DNA of 49,863 bases from Azonexus sp. (lineage in GTDB: Bacteria; Pseudomonadota; Gammaproteobacteria; Burkholderiales; Rhodocyclaceae): positions 1 through 49,863 of the forward strand of contig NZ_JAVBXX010000022.1 in NCBI RefSeq assembly GCF_030824335.1. Reading direction: 5' to 3'. Below the pieces are notes generated by a model. It saw nothing but the letters and a program-made list of their open reading frames with translations, made no database searches and had not been told where the DNA came from. Positions 45,726-49,863 of the stretch are shown in pieces; position 1 is the first letter of the stretch, and each line of letters starts with the position of its first letter. The position numbers were made by a program, and so were the translations under genes.

Positions 45726-46637
45726 ATGTGGTTCAAAAACCTCCAGTTGTATCGCCTCCCCACGCCCTGGAACATCGATCTGGCCAAGCTCGATGAACAA
45801 TTGGGCCGTGCCACGTTCAGCCGCTGCCCGAGCCATCAGCCGATGTCACGCGGCTGGGTGCCGCCGCGCAAGGATGGCGCACTGATTTACTCGTCGAACA
45901 ATCAATGGCTGATCGCACTGGCCGTCGAACAACGTTTGCTGCCATCGTCGGTCGTTAACGACGAAACGAAAGAGCGCGCCGAGCAAATTACCGAGCAACA
46001 GGGTTATGCGCCCGGTCGCAAGCAGATGAAGGAAATCAAGGAGCGCATCATCGAAGAACTGATGCCGCGCGCCTTTACCAGGAAGCGCACGACCTTCATC
46101 TGGATCGACCCGAAAAATGGCTGGTTCTGCGTCGATGCCGGCAGCCCGGCCAAGGCCGAAGAAGTGATCGAACATTTACGCCACTGCCTCGATGAATTTC
46201 CGCTCAAACCGCTGCACACGCAGTTGTCGCCACAATCGGCAATGGCTGACTGGCTGGCTGGCGGCGATGCACCAGCCGGTTTCACGGTCGACCGCGATTG
46301 CGAGCTAAAAGCGATGGGCGATGAAAAATCGGCGGTGCGTTATGTCCGTCACCCGCTCGGCGACGAAGTCGGAGCCGAGATCAAATCCCACCTCGCTGCC
46401 GGCAAATTGCCGACGCGCCTGGCACTGACCTGGGATGAGCGAATCTCCTTCGTGCTGACCGAAAAACTGGAGATCAAGCGTCTGGCCTTCCTCGATGTGC
46501 TGAAGGAAGAAGCCGAGAAATCGGCCGAACACGCCGACGAACAATTCGATGCAGATTTCGCCTTGATGACCGGCGAGGTTTCCCGTTTCCTGCCGCAGTT
46601 GGTCGCGGCGCTGGGCGGCGAGGTGGTTGAGAAATAA
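45726..46637 (+). CDS. rdgC: Recombination-associated protein RdgC
   Basis: 303 residues, standard length. MWFKNLQLYRLPTPW, FSRCPSHQPMSRGWVPP, GYAPGRKQMKEIKERIIEEL, AFTRKRTTFIWIDP and RLALTWDERISFVLTEKLEI are typical. RdgC forms a ring-shaped dimer that coats double-stranded DNA and restrains RecA. In Neisseria it influences pilin variation. The ATG follows a weak upstream sequence after the trmB terminator. The next gene starts with GTG immediately after its stop. Confidence 0.95.
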   Translation: MWFKNLQLYRLPTPWNIDLAKLDEQLGRATFSRCPSHQPMSRGWVPPRKDGALIYSSNNQWLIALAVEQRLLPSSVVNDETKERAEQITEQQGYAPGRKQMKEIKERIIEELMPRAFTRKRTTFIWIDPKNGWFCVDAGSPAKAEEVIEHLRHCLDEFPLKPLHTQLSPQSAMADWLAGGDAPAGFTVDRDCELKAMGDEKSAVRYVRHPLGDEVGAEIKSHLAAGKLPTRLALTWDERISFVLTEKLEIKRLAFLDVLKEEAEKSAEHADEQFDADFALMTGEVSRFLPQLVAALGGEVVEK

Positions 46638-47036
46638 GTGTTGAGCAACAAGACCAGCCCTGCGCTTTGCCCTTGCGGCAGCGGCAAGACCTATGCCGCA
46701 TGTTGCGGTCGACTGCATTCCGGCCAGGAAAATGCGTCGACCGCAGAAGCGCTGATGCGCTCGCGCTACAGCGCTTATGTGCTGAAGCTCGCCGATTACC
46801 TGCTCGCCACCTGGCATTCGAGCACCCGGCCCAGCGAGCTCGATCTCTCAGCCGACGACAGCAAATGGCTCGGTCTGGAAATCAAACATCATGAACAACA
46901 GGATGCCGGGCACGCGACGGTCGAATTTGTCGCCCGCTATCGAATTGCCGGGCGCGCTCATCGCCTGCATGAATTAAGTCGTTTTCTGATGGAGGATGGT
47001 CGCTGGGTGTATATTGAAGGTCAGATCACTCCCTGA
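46638..47036 (+). CDS. YchJ/UPF0225 family SEC-C zinc-binding protein
   Basis: 132 residues. The N-terminal SEC-C motif CPCGSGKTYAACCG supplies zinc ligands. The following EALMRSRYSAYVLKLADYLL and WLGLEIKHHEQQD, then VEFVARYR, match the YchJ domain (NTF2-like fold). The molecular role is unknown. The start is GTG 46638, directly after the rdgC TAA, so the two are probably cotranscribed. Confidence 0.88.
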   Translation: MLSNKTSPALCPCGSGKTYAACCGRLHSGQENASTAEALMRSRYSAYVLKLADYLLATWHSSTRPSELDLSADDSKWLGLEIKHHEQQDAGHATVEFVARYRIAGRAHRLHELSRFLMEDGRWVYIEGQITP

Positions 47037-47046
47037 TTTTCCCGTC

Positions 47047-49509
47047 ATGCGGTCAATTTTCACGGCGATTTTTGCCTGTTGTTTACTTGTCTTGGCCAGC
47101 CCGGCAGCGGCCCGGGAAGTCCGCGTCGGCATCTATGACAACCCACCCAAAATCTATCAGGATGAGCAGGGGCGCCCGACCGGTCTGTTGATCGATCTGC
47201 TGCAAGGCATCGCCGATGGCGCCGGATGGACACTCACGTATACCCGTTGCCACTGGCAGGATTGCCTCGATGCACTTCGTGGCGGCCAGATCGATTTGTT
47301 GCCGGATGTTGCCTACAGCGAAACGCGGGCGCAGGACTTCGACTTTCATGCCACCCCGGCGCTAATCAGCTGGTCACAGATTTATCGTCGGCAGGATCTG
47401 CGCATCCTCAATTACCTTGATTTGAAGGACAAGCGGATTGCTGTACTCGACGGCTCGATTCAGGAGACTTTCCTCAACGAGGTGCTGAACAATTTCAGCC
47501 TGCCGCACCAGATGGTCAAAACTGACAGCATTGATCAGGCCTTTGCGCTGGTCGTGGCAGGTCAAGCCGATGTTGCCGTAGCCAGCCATTTCTATGGCGA
47601 CCACCACGCCGGCAAAAACGGCCTGGTCGAAACACCGATTATTTTCAGCCCCTCCCGCCTGCACTTCGCCACGGCGAAAGGCCAAAACGCCGAACTGCTG
47701 ACGCAAATCGAAACGCAGCTGAGCGCCTGGCAAGCGGATAGCAATTCGGTGTATTTCCGGATTTTGCAAAAATGGCGCTGGCCGGCCGCATCGGCAAGTC
47801 TGCCGGCTTATGTCTGGTGGGCGCTGGCCGGACTACTCGCCGCCCTGGCAGTCATCCTGCTGATCAATCGCTGGCTGCGCCGTGAAATTGATAAAAAGAC
47901 GGCAACGCTGACCAGCAGCGAAGCGCGTTTTCGTGGCGTTTTCGACAACATCTCCGAAGCCATCTTTGTCCATGACCGGGCGACCGGGGAACTGCTCCAG
48001 GTAAACCGGCGGATGTGCGAGATGTACGGCTGCTCGGAGGCCGATGCCCTGCGCGCCCATGCGGCCAAGTTTTCCAGCAATCTCCCGCCCTATACCCATG
48101 ACGAAGCGGCAGAATTTCTGCGCCTGGCCGTCGAAGAAGGGCCGCAGATATTCGAATGGCAGGCACGCCGCCTGGATAGCGGCAAAACCTTCTGGGTCGA
48201 AGTCAGTCTGCGCGCCATCTGTCTGGCAGGACGCGACTGCATTCTCGCCGTCGTCCGGGACATTGGCGAACGCAAGGCCGTAGAGCAAGAACTCGCCGGC
48301 TATCGGGAAAATCTCGAACAGATGGTGGAACAGCGGACCCGCGAACTGGAAAAATCACGGGCCGAAGCGGTACAACTCGCCCGCGTCAAGAGTGAGTTCC
48401 TGGCCAACATGAGCCATGAAATCCGCACGCCACTCAATGGCGTACTGGGGTTTGCCCACTTGGGTAGGGAGCGCACCCAGGACGACAAGTTGCAATACAT
48501 GTTCGACCGTATCGTCGAATCCGGGAAATTACTGCAACGGGTGATCGACGACATTCTGGATTACTCGAAAATCGACGCCGGGAAGCTGAAAATCGAAGCC
48601 CTGGCCTTCGACCCGCACGAACTCATGACATCAACCCTTGAAATGGTGCGCGAGCGGGCGGAAAGCAAGGGACTGCATTTGTTTCTTGTGCCGAACGCCG
48701 AAATTCACCAATGCATCGGTGATGCGCTGCGTTTCCAGCAAGTACTACTCAACTTGCTGTCCAATGCGATCAAATTCACCGAATCAGGCAGCATCAGCGT
48801 GACTTTGCGTCTCCTGCCCGGTGAGCTCGAATGTTCGGTTGAAGACACCGGGATCGGCATTGAACCGGAAAACCTGGCCCGCCTGTTCCGCCCCTTTGAA
48901 CAGGCGGATAGCTCGACCACGCGTCGCTTCGGAGGAACAGGACTTGGCCTGACCATCAGTGCTCGACTGATTGAATTGATGGGCGGCCGGATCACGGTCG
49001 ATAGCCAGCCGGGGCAAGGCAGCCGCTTCACGGTATACCTGCCCTGCCCGCATGACCAAGCAGCCGCCAGCCCGACGAAAAGTCCGCCCCCGGCACAGCC
49101 GCCAGCAGACGATCCCAGCCTGCGCGGGCTATCGATCCTGGTGGTTGAAGATGATGCGGTCAACCGTCAGGTAGTGGCCGAAATGCTGAAGGAAATCGGC
49201 GTCCATGTTGATCTGGCAGAAAACGGACAACTTGCGCTGGACCGGGTCCTGGAACGGGGTGCCCAGACCTATGACCTTGTATTGATGGATGTCATGATGC
49301 CGGTCATGGACGGCTATACGGCTTGCCGCCGTCTGCACGAGATCGACCCGAACTTGCCGGTGGTGGGACAAACCGCGCTGGCCCAGGAAGACGAACGTCG
49401 TGCCTGTCTGGCCGCAGGCATGCTGGACCGCGTCACCAAGCCGATAGACCCGGCCGCCCTGTTCGCTGCAATCCGGCGCCACGCGCGGCCAGAACGACAC
49501 ACCGACTGA
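47047..49509 (+). CDS. Hybrid sensor histidine kinase with periplasmic substrate-binding-like domain
   Basis: 820 residues. A signal-anchor or signal peptide (FTAIFACCLLVLASPAAA) leads to an SBP_bac_3-type solute-binding domain (about 22-250; REVRVGIYDNPPKIYQDEQG). One membrane helix (YVWWALAGLLAALAVILLI), a PAS domain (about 295-410) and a coiled coil follow. Then come HisKA with phospho-acceptor His457 (NMSHEIRTPLNGV), a HATPase (LLSNAIKFTE, EDTGIGIEPENLARLF, TGLGLTISARL) and a receiver with Asp748 (LVLMDVMMPVMDG). The layout is like EvgS/BvgS kinases with a single binding domain. The ligand is unknown and no separate response regulator or Hpt gene is adjacent. ATG 47047 is preferred; the open frame reaches 46996 inside the previous gene. 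Confidence 0.9.
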   Translation: MRSIFTAIFACCLLVLASPAAAREVRVGIYDNPPKIYQDEQGRPTGLLIDLLQGIADGAGWTLTYTRCHWQDCLDALRGGQIDLLPDVAYSETRAQDFDFHATPALISWSQIYRRQDLRILNYLDLKDKRIAVLDGSIQETFLNEVLNNFSLPHQMVKTDSIDQAFALVVAGQADVAVASHFYGDHHAGKNGLVETPIIFSPSRLHFATAKGQNAELLTQIETQLSAWQADSNSVYFRILQKWRWPAASASLPAYVWWALAGLLAALAVILLINRWLRREIDKKTATLTSSEARFRGVFDNISEAIFVHDRATGELLQVNRRMCEMYGCSEADALRAHAAKFSSNLPPYTHDEAAEFLRLAVEEGPQIFEWQARRLDSGKTFWVEVSLRAICLAGRDCILAVVRDIGERKAVEQELAGYRENLEQMVEQRTRELEKSRAEAVQLARVKSEFLANMSHEIRTPLNGVLGFAHLGRERTQDDKLQYMFDRIVESGKLLQRVIDDILDYSKIDAGKLKIEALAFDPHELMTSTLEMVRERAESKGLHLFLVPNAEIHQCIGDALRFQQVLLNLLSNAIKFTESGSISVTLRLLPGELECSVEDTGIGIEPENLARLFRPFEQADSSTTRRFGGTGLGLTISARLIELMGGRITVDSQPGQGSRFTVYLPCPHDQAAASPTKSPPPAQPPADDPSLRGLSILVVEDDAVNRQVVAEMLKEIGVHVDLAENGQLALDRVLERGAQTYDLVLMDVMMPVMDGYTACRRLHEIDPNLPVVGQTALAQEDERRACLAAGMLDRVTKPIDPAALFAAIRRHARPERHTD

Positions 49510-49621
49510 TTACAGGAAACGTTCCAGCTGCAGGCTGAAGAAGCGCCGCCTCTTGGCGCCCTGCACTAGCCTGCCTGGGCCGACGACGCACCACTTATCG
49601 GCCTGTGCGCCCTTCAAGTGC

Positions 49622-49639
49622 GGCAATATTGCGGTCAAC
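49622..49639. repeat. Intergenic GCGGTCAAC motif next to pseudogene remnant
   Basis: GGCAATATTGCGGTCAAC contains one full motif (49631-49639) within a near-palindromic context (CGGCAATATTGCGG). It overlaps the end of the membrane-protein remnant. The remaining bases 49510-49621 show no gene. Confidence 0.6.
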
Positions 49640-49745
49640 GGGCGCCAGGTGCGTAATTCGCACGGCTGGCGATCCAGCCAAGCAGCGAGAGCAGCGCCAG
49701 GCCGCCGCCGATCAGCAGGATGCCGGCGACTTCGATGCCCTTGAA
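49635..49745 (-). pseudogene. C-terminal remnant of a membrane protein cut by an IS66-type element
   Basis: On the minus strand 36 codons ending in TGA (49635-49637) encode a hydrophobic segment, GILLIGGGLALLSLLGWIAS, followed by a short basic tail (RANYAPGAR). This looks like the C-terminal anchor of a membrane protein. Upstream on the same strand the sequence passes directly into the terminal inverted repeat of an insertion sequence at 49746, so the rest of the gene is displaced or lost. The reading frame remains open into the IS end, so a hybrid C-terminus is possible. The family cannot be identified. Confidence 0.5.
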
Positions 49746-49863
49746 GTAAGCGCCCGGCGAACTCAGGTTGATTTCTGATTCAGGTGGCGGATTCTGGCGC
49801 CCAGCGATGCGGTAGCAACTCGCCGATCCGGCTGTTGGGCAGAGTCGGCAGGCGAGACAGGAC
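49746..49863 (-). mobile_element. End of an IS66-family insertion sequence (continues beyond window)
   Basis: The outer end begins GTAAGCGCCCGGCGAACTC at 49746; IS66-family terminal repeats typically start with GTAA. A transposase tail lies 34 bases inside it. The eight bases CCCTTGAA (49738-49745) would be one copy of the 8-bp target duplication. The other end is outside the window. Confidence 0.75.
49780..49863 (-). CDS. IS66-family transposase (TnpC), last 27 residues, truncated by window edge
   Basis: The minus-strand frame from the window end reads VLSRLPTLPNSRIGELLPHR and then WAPESAT before TGA (49780-49782). The RLPT-x-PNSRI-x-ELLPHRW pattern is the well-known C-terminal element of IS66 transposases. 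The gene continues past the right edge, so completeness cannot be judged. Confidence 0.8.
   Translation of the reverse strand, partial: VLSRLPTLPNSRIGELLPHRWAPESAT

Noticed and set aside
49635..49863. Single minus-strand open frame with several Cys residues running through the IS end into the membrane remnant
   Set aside because: The overlapping frame gives a clear IS66 transposase C-terminus and a GTAA terminal repeat lies between, so the Cys-rich part is most likely chance reading through IS sequence.

Overview
The window looks like chromosome of a betaproteobacterium of the Rhodocyclaceae (Dechloromonas/Azonexus-like). This is an inference from protein style, a GC-rich base composition, dense operons with ATGA-type overlaps, the C5 haem route (hemL), a Pil-Chp pilus chemosensory cluster, an FtsN-like SPOR gene after argS, and thiS-thiG-trmB. 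No rRNA, tRNA, CRISPR or prophage was seen, and no stretch above 300 bases lacks a gene. Almost all genes are ordinary, complete chromosomal genes. The exception is the right edge, where the end of an IS66-type insertion sequence sits against the C-terminal remnant of an unidentified membrane protein.

Layout. 1-1.3 kb: tail of a low-complexity protein and a secreted FecR-domain protein. 1.3-5.4 kb: mgtE facing an unusual cytoplasmic Cache-Cache-CheW protein. 5.6-8.7 kb (minus): thiD-thiE-hemL-sugE, overlapping genes. 8.9-18.2 kb: pilG-pilH-pilI-pilJ-chpA. ChpA is 1917 residues and carries two in-frame tandem repeat tracts. 18.2-19.6 kb (minus): phrB. 19.7-23.4 kb: yqgE-ruvX-pyrR-pyrB-pyrX, with a dihydroorotase homologue that has lost its metal ligands. 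23.5 kb: comEA. 23.9-26.2 kb (minus): yggS-proC-yggT-yggU. 26.3-29.6 kb: pilT, pilU, a DUF4197 protein and a small unknown. 29.7-32.2 kb: rep, and a membrane-anchored c5-type cytochrome. 32.2-37.8 kb: a probable small RNA, pncC, an SNF2 helicase with a SWIM finger, and ubiB. 37.9-45.6 kb: a diguanylate cyclase, a family-6 DNA glycosylase, argS, a SPOR protein, dsbA, an SDR oxidoreductase, thiS, thiG and trmB. 45.7-49.5 kb: rdgC, a YchJ-like protein and a hybrid sensor kinase.

The order pilGHIJ-chpA / yqgE-ruvX-pyrR-pyrB-pyrX / proC-yggS / pilT-pilU resembles the well-known Pseudomonas aeruginosa neighbourhood, but pilK, chpB and chpC are missing here. Together the genes supply retraction (PilT, PilU) and chemosensory control of type IV pili, plus a periplasmic DNA receptor (ComEA). 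These are the parts needed for natural transformation.

The most striking signal is not a gene. The 9-mer GCGGTCRAC (R = A or G), usually preceded by T and an A/T-rich stretch, occurs about 26 times in 49.9 kb on both strands, in coding and intergenic DNA and in different codon frames. Fewer than two copies would be expected by chance. One inverted pair forms a perfect 28-bp palindrome between the convergent chpA and phrB genes. The pattern resembles DNA uptake sequences of Neisseriaceae and Pasteurellaceae, and Pasteurellaceae uptake sequences share the GCGGT core. I propose it as a candidate uptake sequence or other highly iterated motif. A second candidate novelty is a minus-strand small RNA with a C-rich hairpin loop and a strong terminator at about 32.29-32.43 kb.
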